A stretch of 64,000 nucleotides of DNA from the NCBI GenBank assembly GCA_019752045.1, contig JAIEMP010000001.1:1-64000 (forward strand), given 5' to 3'. This stretch comes from Chitinophagaceae bacterium. Lineage in GTDB: Bacteria; Bacteroidota; Bacteroidia; Chitinophagales; Chitinophagaceae. A model generated the notes under the pieces. The model saw only the letters and a program-made list of their open reading frames with translations. It did no database searches and had not been told where the DNA came from. Below, one piece after another: positions 50,375-58,930 of this stretch; position 1 is the stretch's first letter; each line of letters opens with the position of its first letter. The position numbers and the translations under genes are program-made.

Positions 50375-50501
50375 GACGTGTTAATTTGAAGATTTGAAAA
50401 TTGAAAAATTTGAAAATTAACTCAAATTCAAACCTTTGTTATAAATAGCTGTACCGTGTCAGGAATTACAGCCTTATCCTAAATACTTATACTGTTGCCT
50501 T

Positions 50502-50540
50502 TCCAAAAGTCCCCTTCGGGGGGATTTAGGGGGCCGACCC
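50502..50540. repeat. Stop-side palindromic repeat after rpoA
   Basis: AAGTCCCCTTCGGGGGGAT plus TTAGGGGGCC, ending 3 bp from the rpoA stop. Bases 50379-50430 between it and rplQ hold AT-rich near-tandem units of the type ATTTGAAAAT. Confidence 0.7.
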
Positions 50541-50542
50541 GC

Positions 50543-51541
50543 TTAATCAATATTATCCAATCCCATTTTATGAAGATCCATACCAAAGTGTAAGCCTCTT
50601 TCGCCTAACACCTGCTCAATTTCAGCCAATGATTTTTGACCGAAGTTGCGGAACTTCATCAGGTCTTCCTGCTCGTACTGAACTAATTCACTTAATGAAT
50701 TGATCTTGGCAGCTTTTAAACAGTTGAAGGCACGTACTGAAAGATCGAGATCTTCCAAAGGTGTTTTCAATACTTTACGCAGTTGCAGCATTTGCTCATC
50801 AACCACATCTTCTTTCTTCTCTTCCTTATTATCAAACGTGATGTTTTCATCCGTAATGATCATCAGGTGCTGAATCAAAATGCGGCTTGCCTGTTTTACA
50901 GCTTCTTCCGGATGAATTGTGCCATCAGTTACAACATCCATGATGAGTTTTTCGAAATCTGTACGCTGTTCAACACGGGTGTTTTCAATCAGGTACTTTA
51001 CATTTTTGATGGGTGTAAAGATGGCATCAGTAGCAATAAAGCCAAATGGTGCATCTTTTGGTTTGTTATCTTCTGCAGGAACATAACCACGACCTTTCGC
51101 AATGTTTATTTCAATGTCAAGTTTTGAACTTGGATCCATGGTGCAGATCAGCAACTCAGGATTCATTACTTCAAAGCTCTGTGTAGCTTCACCAATATTG
51201 GCAGCTGTAAATTCTGTTTTATTCTTCAGGCTCAAAGTGATTTTTTCATGACTTACATCATGTTCCACTTTCTTTTTAAAACGAACCTGTTTCAGGTTCA
51301 GGATAATTTCAACCACGTCTTCGCTGATGCCTTTGATAGTTGCAAACTCATGATCGGCTCCCTCAATCTTAATGCCCACAATGGCATAGCCTTCCAGTGA
51401 ATTCAACAACACACGGCGTAATGCGTTACCAATGGTAACACCATAGCCTGGTTCAAGCGGACGAAATTCAAACTGTGCTTCGAAATCATTTGCTTTCTGA
51501 AGAACAATTTTGTCGGGTTTTACGAAATTCAAAATAGCCAT
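50543..51541 (-). CDS. rpoA: RNA polymerase alpha subunit
   Basis: The 332-residue protein has the alpha N-terminal dimerisation domain (residues 1-230: FRPLEPGYGVTIGNALRRVLLNSLEGYAI, VTDGTIHPEEAVKQAS). A linker follows, then the alpha C-terminal domain (about 255-325: LDLSVRAFNCLKAAKINSLSELV, RNFGQKSLAEIEQVLGERGL). It lies between rpsD and rplQ as usual. Both spacers around it carry GC-rich repeats, one before the start (51561) and one after the stop (50502). Confidence 0.97.
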   Translation of the reverse strand: MAILNFVKPDKIVLQKANDFEAQFEFRPLEPGYGVTIGNALRRVLLNSLEGYAIVGIKIEGADHEFATIKGISEDVVEIILNLKQVRFKKKVEHDVSHEKITLSLKNKTEFTAANIGEATQSFEVMNPELLICTMDPSSKLDIEINIAKGRGYVPAEDNKPKDAPFGFIATDAIFTPIKNVKYLIENTRVEQRTDFEKLIMDVVTDGTIHPEEAVKQASRILIQHLMIITDENITFDNKEEKKEDVVDEQMLQLRKVLKTPLEDLDLSVRAFNCLKAAKINSLSELVQYEQEDLMKFRNFGQKSLAEIEQVLGERGLHFGMDLHKMGLDNID

Positions 51542-51560
51542 ATTGAAGTTTCTGTTTTTA

Positions 51561-51654
51561 TTTGCCCCTATCCCTAAAGGGGGACAAAAGCGGTTATAAA
51601 CTTTAGAATATAGTTCAGCTCCCGGTTCCCCCTTCAGGGGGCGGAGGGGGCTTC
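51561..51654. repeat. Paired palindromic repeats between rpsD and rpoA
   Basis: TTGCCCCTATCCCTAAAGGG (start side, 20 bp upstream of the rpoA ATG) and CCCCCTTCAGGGGGCGGAGG (stop side, ending at the rpsD stop) bracket about 40 bp of AT-rich DNA. Confidence 0.7.
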
Positions 51655-52260
51655 TTACTTGCTGTACAATTCCACAATCAGTTGCTCCTTGATATTCTCA
51701 GGAACACTTTCACGCTCAGGAAATGCAATGAAGGTACCTTTCAGTTCTGCTTCATTCCAGTCTAACCAGCTGAACTTAGGATTTTTTCCTTTTACCATGC
51801 CGGTAACAGAAACATTATCCTTGCTCTTATCTTTTAAAGAAATTACATCGCCGGGTTGCAGGCTGAAAGAAGGAACGTTTACCACTTCACCATTTACTGT
51901 AACGTGTTTGTGACTAACGAGCTGGCGTGCAGCAGGACGGCTTGGAGCAATACCCAAACGGTAAATTGCATTATCCAAACGTGCTTCCAGCAAACGGATC
52001 AGGTTTTCACCTGTAACACCCTTTAAACGGGCAGCTTCATCAAATGTTTTACGGAATTGTTTTTCCAGCAAGCCATATGTGTATTTGGCTTTTTGTTTTT
52101 CACGCAACTGCAAAGCGTATTCACCTAAAGTTTTACGTTTACGTTGTGCGCCGTGTTGGCCGGGAGGGTTGCTGTTTTTGTTCAACCACTTACCATTTCC
52201 TAAAATTGGCTCACCGAAAATACGGGAGATCTTGGTCTTTGGACCAGTGTAACGTGCCAT
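51655..52260 (-). CDS. rpsD: 30S ribosomal protein S4
   Basis: This 201-residue S4 has the N-terminal MARYTGPKTKISRIFGEPI without zinc cysteines, and GQHGAQRKRKTLGEYALQLREKQKAKYTYG near residue 33. The S4 RNA-binding domain lies near residue 94 (RLEARLDNAIYRLGIAPSRPAARQLVSHKHVTVNG). It nucleates 30S assembly. It is preceded by a 192-bp spacer with an AAGCTT-type inverted repeat and followed by a GC-rich one. Confidence 0.97.
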   Translation of the reverse strand: MARYTGPKTKISRIFGEPILGNGKWLNKNSNPPGQHGAQRKRKTLGEYALQLREKQKAKYTYGLLEKQFRKTFDEAARLKGVTGENLIRLLEARLDNAIYRLGIAPSRPAARQLVSHKHVTVNGEVVNVPSFSLQPGDVISLKDKSKDNVSVTGMVKGKNPKFSWLDWNEAELKGTFIAFPERESVPENIKEQLIVELYSK

Positions 52261-52383
52261 AGTTTTTATTCATTTACGCTTTTTAGAAACCGGTGAGCTG
52301 ATCGGTAAAAGCGTTAAAAAATTAATCAGTCACCCTTTATTAAAATGAATGAATCTTGGCGATTCAAATATGTTGTTGAAAAA

Positions 52384-52449
52384 GCTTCAAGCTTTTAGCT
52401 ATAAGCCTCAAGTAAATACTTGCAGCTAATAGCTTATGGCTTACAGCCT
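52384..52449. repeat. AAGCTT-type imperfect inverted repeat between rpsK and rpsD
   Basis: AAGCTTCAAGCTTTTAGCTA and TAATAGCTTATGGCTTACAG are imperfect inverted copies. A related hairpin lies at 52977-53015. Bases 52261-52383 show nothing else. Confidence 0.5.
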
Positions 52450-52452
52450 TTC

Positions 52453-52857
52453 TTATACTCTTCTCTTCTTCGGAGGACGACAACCATTATGTGGTAAAGG
52501 AGTAACGTCTTTAATCATTGCTACTTCAATACCTGATTGTGCCAAAGCACGGATGGCGCTTTCACGACCTGAACCCGGACCTTTTACAAATACATCCACA
52601 CGTTTAACACCTGCATCAAACGCTTTTTTAGCTGCTTCTGCAGATGCTACCTGTGCAGCATAAGGTGTATTTTTCTTGGAACCTTTAAAGCCCATTTTAC
52701 CGGCGCTGCTCCAGGAAATTACCTGTCCCTGCTTATTGGTTAAGCTGATAATAATGTTGTTGAAACTTGCAGTAATGTGTGCATCACCATGTGAATCCAC
52801 TTTTACTACTCTTTTTTTGGCGGCTGCTTTTGCGCTAACCTGTTGAGATTTTGCCAT
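52453..52857 (-). CDS. rpsK: 30S ribosomal protein S11
   Basis: The 134-residue S11 has an N-terminal basic stretch, [45 protein letters not shown] in the first half, and the C-terminal [18 protein letters not shown] and [18 protein letters not shown]. The length is typical. It lies between rpsM and rpsD in the conserved order. Confidence 0.97.
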   Translation of the reverse strand: MAKSQQVSAKAAAKKRVVKVDSHGDAHITASFNNIIISLTNKQGQVISWSSAGKMGFKGSKKNTPYAAQVASAEAAKKAFDAGVKRVDVFVKGPGSGRESAIRALAQSGIEVAMIKDVTPLPHNGCRPPKKRRV

Positions 52858-52976
52858 AATTGAAAACCGAGGTAATCATTTGTTTTAAAAATTATCCCGA
52901 AAAAATCGAGACCAGATCAACACTCCATTTGCACCAAACATCTGTAATTGATCTGTAAGAACCGGTGCATATAAAA

Positions 52977-53015
52977 AGCCACAAGCTCAAAGCTTTTCGC
53001 TTCAAGCTTGCGGCT
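52977..53015. repeat. AAGCTT-type hairpin between rpsM and rpsK
   Basis: AGCCACAAGCTCAAAGC and GCTTCAAGCTTGCGGCT pair at 14 of 17 positions around TTTTC, immediately after the rpsM stop. Confidence 0.6.
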
Positions 53016-53019
53016 GATA

Positions 53020-53400
53020 TTATTTCTTAGCTGCTTTCTTCTTACCTGCAACTGTTTTACGTTTACCTTTCCGTGTACGGCTGTTTGTTTTGGTACGCTG
53101 ACCACGAACGGGTAATCCTTTACGGTGACGTAAACCACGGTAGCAAGCAATATCAAGCAAACGCTTGATGCTCATTTGCACTTCACTACGCAACTGACCT
53201 TCTACCTTAAACTCATTGGTAATGGTGTTACGAATTGCATTCAATTCGTCATCATTCCACTGGTTTACTTTCTTATTTACGTCAATACCTGCTTTTTCCA
53301 GGATATAACGGGCAGTAGAGGGACCAATACCATAGATATAGGTTAAACCTATTTCTCCTCTTTTGTTCTTTGGTAAATCAACACCGGCAATACGAGCCAT
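53020..53400 (-). CDS. rpsM: 30S ribosomal protein S13
   Basis: The 126-residue S13 starts [26 protein letters not shown] and has the helical hairpin, [24 protein letters not shown] and a basic lysine-rich tail. It follows rpmJ by 106 bp; that spacer carries a short direct repeat. Confidence 0.97.
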   Translation of the reverse strand: MARIAGVDLPKNKRGEIGLTYIYGIGPSTARYILEKAGIDVNKKVNQWNDDELNAIRNTITNEFKVEGQLRSEVQMSIKRLLDIACYRGLRHRKGLPVRGQRTKTNSRTRKGKRKTVAGKKKAAKK

Positions 53401-53430
53401 AACTTATTTTACTTTTATTGTTGTTTGTAT

Positions 53431-53464
53431 CAAATTCCAAAATCCAAATTCCAAAATCCAAATA
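53431..53464. repeat. Tandem 14-bp direct repeat
   Basis: CAAATTCCAAAATC occurs twice in a row followed by CAAAT, in the rpmJ-rpsM spacer. The following bases to 53490 are a degenerate inverted continuation (GATTTGGTTTTTGGGTTTTG). Confidence 0.7.
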
Positions 53465-53506
53465 TTCTGTTTGTGATTTGGTTTTTGGGTTTTGAATCTT
53501 CAGCAA

Positions 53507-53623
53507 TTATCCCTGACGCTGCTTAAAGCGGGGATTCTTTTTGTTAATTACATACAGACGACCTTTCCTGCGTACAATTTTGCAGTCGACGCTGCGCTTT
53601 TTGATGGATGCTCTAACTTTCAT
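53507..53623 (-). CDS. rpmJ: 50S ribosomal protein L36
   Basis: This 38-residue protein is too short for the usual cutoff. It reads [20 protein letters not shown] and then [18 protein letters not shown], the L36 pattern. The canonical zinc set C11, C14, C27, H32 is reduced to C14 alone, so it is the zinc-free form. It is 46 bp after infA and 106 bp before rpsM. Confidence 0.93.
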   Translation of the reverse strand: MKVRASIKKRSVDCKIVRRKGRLYVINKKNPRFKQRQG

Positions 53624-53669
53624 CGTTTTATGTTTTCTGCGTGAAGCTTTCGGCTTTTGGCGTTCAGCA

Positions 53670-53888
53670 TTATTTATACCTGAAAATAATCCTACCCCTG
53701 CTCAAATCGTACGGACTCATTTCCACTCCTACTTTATCACCGGGAAGAATACGGATGTAGTGCATCCTCATTTTTCCTGAGATCGTGGCCAGTATTTCAT
53801 GTCCGTTTTCAAGCTGTACCCGAAACATAGCATTACTTAATGCTTCTAAAATTTTTCCGTCCTGCTTAATGAGTGCTTGTTTCGCCAT
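53670..53888 (-). CDS. infA: Translation initiation factor IF-1
   Basis: The 72-residue OB-fold protein has the standard sequence [58 protein letters not shown]. It blocks the ribosomal A site during initiation. It is the first gene of the infA-rpmJ-rpsM-rpsK-rpsD-rpoA-rplQ operon; a clear promoter lies 15 bp upstream. Confidence 0.97.
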   Translation of the reverse strand: MAKQALIKQDGKILEALSNAMFRVQLENGHEILATISGKMRMHYIRILPGDKVGVEMSPYDLSRGRIIFRYK

Positions 53889-53902
53889 ACTTTTTGGGGT
53901 CG

Positions 53903-53936
53903 CAAAGATAGGAGGATTTCCGGAAAAGAATACAAA
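53903..53936 (-). promoter_or_regulatory. Promoter of the infA ribosomal operon
   Basis: TTTG at 53936-53933 and TATCTTTG at 53910-53903 on the minus strand, 22 bp apart, 15 bp before the infA ATG. Confidence 0.6.
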
Positions 53937-53941
53937 AAAAT

Positions 53942-53985
53942 AAGCCCCGACAGCAATTTCTAAAAAAAATTACCAGACCGGGGCC
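53942..53985 (-). terminator. Putative terminator before the infA operon
   Basis: GGCCCCG and CGGGGCTT pair around a long AT loop on the minus strand, followed by TATTTTTTTG, 23 bp after the stop of the gene at 54008. It separates that gene from infA. Confidence 0.55.
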
Positions 53986-54007
53986 AAAAATAGTTTTTTT
54001 TCAACGC

Positions 54008-54415
54008 TTACATGGCTGATGCAGTAAGGTGCACCTTGGTCATTTGCAGATAATAATTCTGTAACTGATGAACAGAAAGTGGTTGATTTACATGGCGTTT
54101 ATCTTCTCTGTACCAGAAATGCAGGTTATTGAAATCGTCTTTCTTTTCTAATTGCACCCTGAAAGCTCCTTTCAAATATTTTACGGAGCCATTCTCTTCA
54201 TCCTGGCGTTGAAAACTCAGTTTTTGAAGAGAACTGTCGTTCAAAGGGATGGGCAGAAGGGCTTCGCCTCCATACCAAAATTCATTTTGTCCATTGGTGA
54301 GCACCTTAGCTAACTTTTGACCCATATTTACTTCCAGCACCTCTCCTTCCATAAGCGTGCCGTCAAAATCAACCATGACCATATCACCTTCTTTGAGTTC
54401 AGAAATTTTTATCAT
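54008..54415 (-). CDS. Hypothetical protein
   Basis: The protein has 135 residues. A short SH3-like beta N-terminus (MIKISELKEGDMVMVDFDGTLMEGEVLEVNMGQKLAKVLT) is followed by a mixed charged region. No signal peptide or membrane helix is seen. It appears to be a lineage-specific protein. A putative terminator separates it from infA. Function unknown. Confidence 0.6.
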   Translation of the reverse strand: MIKISELKEGDMVMVDFDGTLMEGEVLEVNMGQKLAKVLTNGQNEFWYGGEALLPIPLNDSSLQKLSFQRQDEENGSVKYLKGAFRVQLEKKDDFNNLHFWYREDKRHVNQPLSVHQLQNYYLQMTKVHLTASAM

Positions 54416-54570
54416 AGTACAATCGTTTTTGATTGCTCTAATTTAAACAAATAATGACAAATATGCAGCCCAATGGAAAGTTGGTACATCTTATTAGTCT
54501 TAACAGCTTATTTGCAATCGAAATGGCCTTTTTTTTGTTTCTCTATTGATAACTTATAAACAGAATCGAT

Positions 54571-55200
54571 ATGAAACGATTAATATTTCTCTCAACTGTA
54601 CTCACTATCATTTTTGTGGCAAACGCATGCCGCAAAGACCCGATGAACAATTTATCGGCAGAAGAATCTTGGGTGTATATCAGCAGTGGCCAAAATGGAA
54701 TAACATTTTCAAATTTTCAAACGTTTACCTTGCCTGATTCTATTATACTGGTTAGCAACAGGCAGGGAAGCAATAATTACGAAACAAATGCCCTTGCCCA
54801 AGTGATGATTGCGGAGGTAAAAAAAACAATTCAGTCACGTGGCTACAGCATTACCGGCAAGGATAACAATCCGGACATCGGTATCAGCATTGCACGCATT
54901 GATAACAGTTACACCAATGTAGCTGCGTTTAATGGCTGGTGGGATCCTTATTATGGTTATTGGGATCCCACTTTTTGGGGCTATCCCGGTTTTGGATGGG
55001 CGCCTACACAATTTGTGTTTTATAATACAACTGAATCGGCCTGGGCCATTGATATAATTGATTTAAAAAATACAAGCAGTAATTCACTTCGCATTCTCTG
55101 GAGCGGAACCATTCGTGGCGAACAGATCTTTAACAACCAGGCCCCGCCGTTGCTTGTAAAAGGATTGTTTGATATTGCTCCATATATCAGCAGAAATTGA
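54571..55200 (+). CDS. DUF4136 lipoprotein
   Basis: The 209-residue protein has its lipobox cysteine at C20 (FVANACRKD). A DUF4136 domain follows, with IAEVKKTIQSRGYSIT near residue 82 and NPDIGISIARIDN. A Trp/Tyr/Gly-rich loop (WDPYYGYWDPTFWGYPGFGW) sits near residue 125, and AIDIIDLKN plus LRILWSGTIRGE complete the pattern. DUF4136 lipoproteins of Bacteroidota have no known function. The next gene starts 23 bp downstream. Confidence 0.8.
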   Translation: MKRLIFLSTVLTIIFVANACRKDPMNNLSAEESWVYISSGQNGITFSNFQTFTLPDSIILVSNRQGSNNYETNALAQVMIAEVKKTIQSRGYSITGKDNNPDIGISIARIDNSYTNVAAFNGWWDPYYGYWDPTFWGYPGFGWAPTQFVFYNTTESAWAIDIIDLKNTSSNSLRILWSGTIRGEQIFNNQAPPLLVKGLFDIAPYISRN

Positions 55201-55223
55201 TTTTAAACGCAAAAGAAAAAGAA

Positions 55224-55835
55224 ATGAAAAAAATATTCTTCTTTATTACAGCTACAAGCTTTGGTGTAATTGCTGCAGCGCAGCAAGGGTTGACAAAAAT
55301 AAGTGTACAGCAATCAACACATCTTCCGCTCGGCAGTGTGCGTGCATCGGTTGACAAACCAACTTTCCGTGGGTTTATTGCCGATTACAGTTATTTTCTT
55401 ACAAATCAATTTTCCATTGGCTTAACAGGAGGGTATAACGACCTGTATACAAAAAAGGACAGGAAAACATATGTATTTGATGATGTGGATGTTTCGGCAG
55501 TAAAATCATATTCTATCCAAACTATTCCTATGATGTTGAAAGGCAGTTACAATCAGATCAAAGAAGGTTCGCTTTTTCAACATTATGTTGGAATAGCTGC
55601 CGGTGCAAGCCTGATAAATTATCAGGAATGGTACGGAACACTGGTAGATGAAAAAAGTGGTTTACGTTTTTCAGTAATGCCGGAGATTGGAACACGTATT
55701 GCCTTTAATAAATACTCACTTGCCGGTGCAGACCTTAGTTTACGGTACCACTACACAGCCTTTAAATACAATGATGTAAACAATTTACAAACGGTATCAC
55801 TGAATCTGGGGATATTTTTCTTTAACAGGAATTAA
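55224..55835 (+). CDS. Outer-membrane beta-barrel protein
   Basis: The start at 55224 (MKKIFFFITATSFGVIAAAQ, signal peptide) gives 203 residues; the upstream ATG at 55197 overlaps the preceding stop. The rest is alternating amphipathic strands (YSYFLTNQFSIGLTGGY, ADLSLRYHYTAF) ending in LNLGIFFFNRN, the type of a barrel-closing strand. It resembles porin-family or OmpW-like small barrels. Function unknown. Confidence 0.65.
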   Translation: MKKIFFFITATSFGVIAAAQQGLTKISVQQSTHLPLGSVRASVDKPTFRGFIADYSYFLTNQFSIGLTGGYNDLYTKKDRKTYVFDDVDVSAVKSYSIQTIPMMLKGSYNQIKEGSLFQHYVGIAAGASLINYQEWYGTLVDEKSGLRFSVMPEIGTRIAFNKYSLAGADLSLRYHYTAFKYNDVNNLQTVSLNLGIFFFNRN

Positions 55836-55929
55836 AATAACTGTTCCCGTTCAAGAATGCTTGCGGTAACAACTATGGTCAATAATCTATTCTGGCCTGG
55901 ATTTTGCAAAAAATGTGTATTCTGTAACA

Positions 55930-56304
55930 ATGCACATTTATAAAATCATCACTGCCGTCGTTATTACCTGTTCGCTTGCAGCCTGCACAGGACCAAAGAC
56001 AACAACAACTGCTCCTCCAACAGCAGTAAAGAAAAAAACCATTACAAAAAAAACAGTGAATGGTTATCAACTGCAGGTATTGAATACCACCGACAGGAAC
56101 GAAGCCATCAATGCAAAATCCCTGCTGCTTTCAAAATACCCGCAGCAGAAAACCTTTCTGCTATTTCAAACTCCGTACTATAAAATACGGTTTGGACATT
56201 TTGTAACCAAGACCGAAGCAGTCAATTACCAGAAAAAAATAAAATCGCATTTTACCAATGTATTTGTGATACCTGCAAAATTTGAAGTGAAGGTGGAAGA
56301 GTAA
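55930..56304 (+). CDS. SPOR-like domain lipoprotein
   Basis: The start at 55930 (MHIYKIITAVVITCSLAACTG) gives 124 residues with lipobox C19; another ATG 15 bp upstream is possible. After a Thr/Lys linker, residues 50-118 resemble a SPOR domain. GYQLQVLNTTDRNEAINAKSLL and YYKIRFGHFVTKTEAVNYQKKI are typical, with GHF in the place of the usual GxF/GPF. SPOR domains bind denuded septal peptidoglycan. Confidence 0.75.
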   Translation: MHIYKIITAVVITCSLAACTGPKTTTTAPPTAVKKKTITKKTVNGYQLQVLNTTDRNEAINAKSLLLSKYPQQKTFLLFQTPYYKIRFGHFVTKTEAVNYQKKIKSHFTNVFVIPAKFEVKVEE

Positions 56305-56316
56305 AACCTCTTGACA

Positions 56317-56368
56317 ACAAAAAAGAGAAAAGAATTTTCAATCCTTTTCTCTCTTTCTTCTTTTTGTT
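56317..56368. terminator. Bidirectional terminator-like inverted repeat
   Basis: AGAGAAAAG (56324-56332) and CTTTTCTCT (56344-56352) pair in the A/T-flanked hairpin between the convergent SPOR and hmgA genes. Confidence 0.65.
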
Positions 56369-56379
56369 ATTCTTAGTTC

Positions 56380-57537
56380 CTACTCCGCCCAACTCATCAC
56401 ATAATTTCCATTTTCAATTTCCAGCGCCTGTTTCGTAAGCATCAACGGACGGAAGGTATCTACCATCACTGCTAATTCTTTGGTTTCTTTTTTGCCAATA
56501 CTTTTTTCAACAGCACCGGGATGTGGCCCATGTGGTATGCCTGCAGGATGCAAGGTGATCATGCCTCTTGTTACATTCTTACGACTCATAAAATCGCCGT
56601 CTACATAGTAAATCACTTCATCACTATCAATATTGCTGTGGTTATATGGAGCAGGGATAGCGTTTGGATGATAATCGTATAACCTCGGTACAAAGGAACA
56701 AACGACAAAGGCATTGGTCTCGAATGTTTGATGCACAGGTGGCGGCTGATGTACCCTACCGGTGATGGGTTCAAAATCATGAATAGAAAAAATATACGGA
56801 TAGCAGCAACCATCCCATCCCACCACATCAAACGGATGTGTACCATAATGCAAACCGTATAACATTCCTTTCTTCTTGGCCCTGATTAAAAAATCGCCCT
56901 GCTCATCATGTGTTTTAAGATCCTGCGGTGTTCTGATATCCCGTTCACAATAAGGCGCATGCTCCATCAACTGACCAAACTTACTCATATAACGTTTGGG
57001 ATAACGGAGCGGCGTAAACGACTCAACAATAAACAAACGATTCTTCTCATCATTGAATTCAATCTGATAAATAGTTCCTCTGGGCAACACGATATAATCG
57101 CCATAACCAAACGGCAATTCTCCGTATTGTGTTTTAACAGTTCCACTTCCTTCGTGAACAAAAATCATTTCATCTGCATCTGTATTTTTATAGAAATAAT
57201 TCGTTGTTCCACTGGTTGGTGCAGCTAATACAATATGGCAATCGTTGTTAACCAGCACCGGCACACGGCTTTTTAAAAACTCTCCGCCCGGTTTTAGATT
57301 GAATCCTTCAAAACAACGATGCTGCAGCATTTTCTCTTCTGCAATAATGGGACTCACATCAATCTGCGGTTCTGTTTTAATAATCTGTGTTGGGGGATGG
57401 CAATGATAAAGCAACGAATAATCATCACTGAATCCTTCAGTTGAAAATAATTGTTCGCTATACAATCCACCATCGGGCTTGCGGAACTGAGTGTGGCGTT
57501 TGTGGGGGATAGTCCCTAATGTATAATAATGTGGCAT
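56380..57537 (-). CDS. hmgA: Homogentisate 1,2-dioxygenase
   Basis: The 385-residue cupin-type iron dioxygenase opens homogentisate to maleylacetoacetate in tyrosine and phenylalanine breakdown. Recognisable parts are MIFVHEGSGTVKTQYGELPFGYGDYIVLPRGTIYQ near residue 130 and FEPITGRVHQPPPVHQTFETNAFVVCSF in the second half. HNSNIDSDEVIYYVDGDFMSR and the C-terminal LHPAGIPHGPHPGA carry iron-ligand histidines. No other pathway gene is adjacent. Confidence 0.92.
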   Translation of the reverse strand: MPHYYTLGTIPHKRHTQFRKPDGGLYSEQLFSTEGFSDDYSLLYHCHPPTQIIKTEPQIDVSPIIAEEKMLQHRCFEGFNLKPGGEFLKSRVPVLVNNDCHIVLAAPTSGTTNYFYKNTDADEMIFVHEGSGTVKTQYGELPFGYGDYIVLPRGTIYQIEFNDEKNRLFIVESFTPLRYPKRYMSKFGQLMEHAPYCERDIRTPQDLKTHDEQGDFLIRAKKKGMLYGLHYGTHPFDVVGWDGCCYPYIFSIHDFEPITGRVHQPPPVHQTFETNAFVVCSFVPRLYDYHPNAIPAPYNHSNIDSDEVIYYVDGDFMSRKNVTRGMITLHPAGIPHGPHPGAVEKSIGKKETKELAVMVDTFRPLMLTKQALEIENGNYVMSWAE

Positions 57538-57689
57538 TTAGCTAATTTAAAATTTGATGATTTGAAAATGATCGAACAGCGGGATTGTGTTTTTCAGCAG
57601 ATACCCACAATCGTCTTTCGCTTTTTTTAAAAACAGGCAATAAAATTTTCAGCTTCGGGAAAGTTCTAATGTGGCAAGTAAAAAAATAT

Positions 57690-57724
57690 ACTTCCCCGTC
57701 CGAACGGTTCATCCGGGCGGGCAC
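57690..57724. repeat. CGTCCG palindromic module
   Basis: CTTCCCCGTCCGAACGG followed by TTCATCCGGGCGGGC. The same module is embedded in the repeats at 8598 and 18429. It lies in the 352-bp spacer between hmgA and the bestrophin gene, which otherwise holds only a possible -7 box (CATCTTTG near 57814) and AT-rich sequence. Confidence 0.7.
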
Positions 57725-57889
57725 TTCCGTTTATCAATCCAGTAGATAAAGTTTCTGAAAAATGGCATATTCAAAGCTAAGTAATCTGTTCGGGTTATGA
57801 ACGAAGCTTCAACGCATCTTTGTAAAAATTACAAATAGATTTATCTTCCCTCTTTACTTAATCTTTTTACACCTTTAATAGCAGCAAAA

Positions 57890-58873
57890 ATGCACGCCGG
57901 TAATCAATACTCACTGAAAGAATTTATTGTATGGACTAGAAGAGACATTTATGCATTGTTTTTTCTTGCTGTTGTGCCTACCATTCTGTTCCAGTTATTC
58001 AACTGGCACTGGCTGGCGATTCCATGGGTACCCATTGCAATGATTGGTACAGCAGCAGCTTTTATTGTTGGCTTTAAAAATACACAAACCTATAACCGTT
58101 TATGGGAAGCCCGTCAAATCTACGGTGCAATTGTAAACAGCAGTCGTTCATGGGGTGTGATGGCCAGAGATTTTGTAAAAGATCCTGCTGCACAAAAAAT
58201 ACTCATCTACCGGCATATTGCCTGGCTAACGGCTTTGCGTTTTCAACTAAGAGAATCGAGAAAATGGGAGAACACGGAAAAGAAATATAACATTGAATAC
58301 AAGCGTTTTTATATAATACCTGAAAAAGAAAGTAATCTTGAAGCAGAGTTGAAAGCATTGATATCTGAACAAGATGCAACCTATGTGCTGCAGAAAAAAA
58401 ACCGTGCTACTCAACTCATCAGTTTACAATCGTTGCATCTGAAACAACTGAAAGAAGCGGGCAACATTGAACCGTTGAATTATATTGAGCTGCAGAACAT
58501 GCTGGTTAACCTGTATGAACAGCAGGGCAAATGCGAACGGATCAAAAACTTTCCTTACCCCCGGCAATTTGCATCCATCAACAAATTTTTTATTGTTCTC
58601 TTTATCAGTATTGTACCTTTTGGTTTACTGAATGAGTTTCAGAAAATGGGCGAACATTATGTATGGCTCAACATCCCCTTCAGCATGGTTGTATGCTGGG
58701 TTTTTTCTTCAATGGAACGTGTAGGTGAAGCAACTGAAAATCCGTTTGAAGGTGGCGCCAACGATGTGCCTATTACAGCACTGAGCCGAACCATAGAAAT
58801 TGATTTACGGGAAATGCTGGATGAAACTGAACTGCCTTCTGCCTTACAGCCCATCAATAATATATTAATGTAA
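57890..58873 (+). CDS. Bestrophin family ion channel
   Basis: The 327-residue protein of the bestrophin/UPF0187 family has TM helices near residues 20-40 and 45-65. TYNRLWEARQIYGAIVNSSRSWGVMARD follows, the pore-neck region. A cytoplasmic helical part spans 70-210, then helices near 225-250 and 255-275 (FPYPRQFASINKFFIVLFISIVPFG). It ends in NPFEGGANDVPITALSRTIEIDLRE. Family members are anion or cation channels forming pentamers. Confidence 0.88.
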   Translation: MHAGNQYSLKEFIVWTRRDIYALFFLAVVPTILFQLFNWHWLAIPWVPIAMIGTAAAFIVGFKNTQTYNRLWEARQIYGAIVNSSRSWGVMARDFVKDPAAQKILIYRHIAWLTALRFQLRESRKWENTEKKYNIEYKRFYIIPEKESNLEAELKALISEQDATYVLQKKNRATQLISLQSLHLKQLKEAGNIEPLNYIELQNMLVNLYEQQGKCERIKNFPYPRQFASINKFFIVLFISIVPFGLLNEFQKMGEHYVWLNIPFSMVVCWVFSSMERVGEATENPFEGGANDVPITALSRTIEIDLREMLDETELPSALQPINNILM

Positions 58874-58930
58874 ACATTCAGGATACAGCTATTGCTGAAG
58901 AAAAAAAATCTTACTTCTAAATAATACAGT

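Noticed and set aside
54416-54570. Possible small gene between the 54008 gene and the DUF4136 gene
   Set aside because: Only short frames without a plausible start; the stretch is better explained as a divergent promoter region.
57542-57724. 60-residue reading frame on the minus strand starting MPARMNRSDGE
   Set aside because: Its first codons come from the CGTCCG repeat module and the rest has no protein-like pattern; such frames are a by-product of the repeat.
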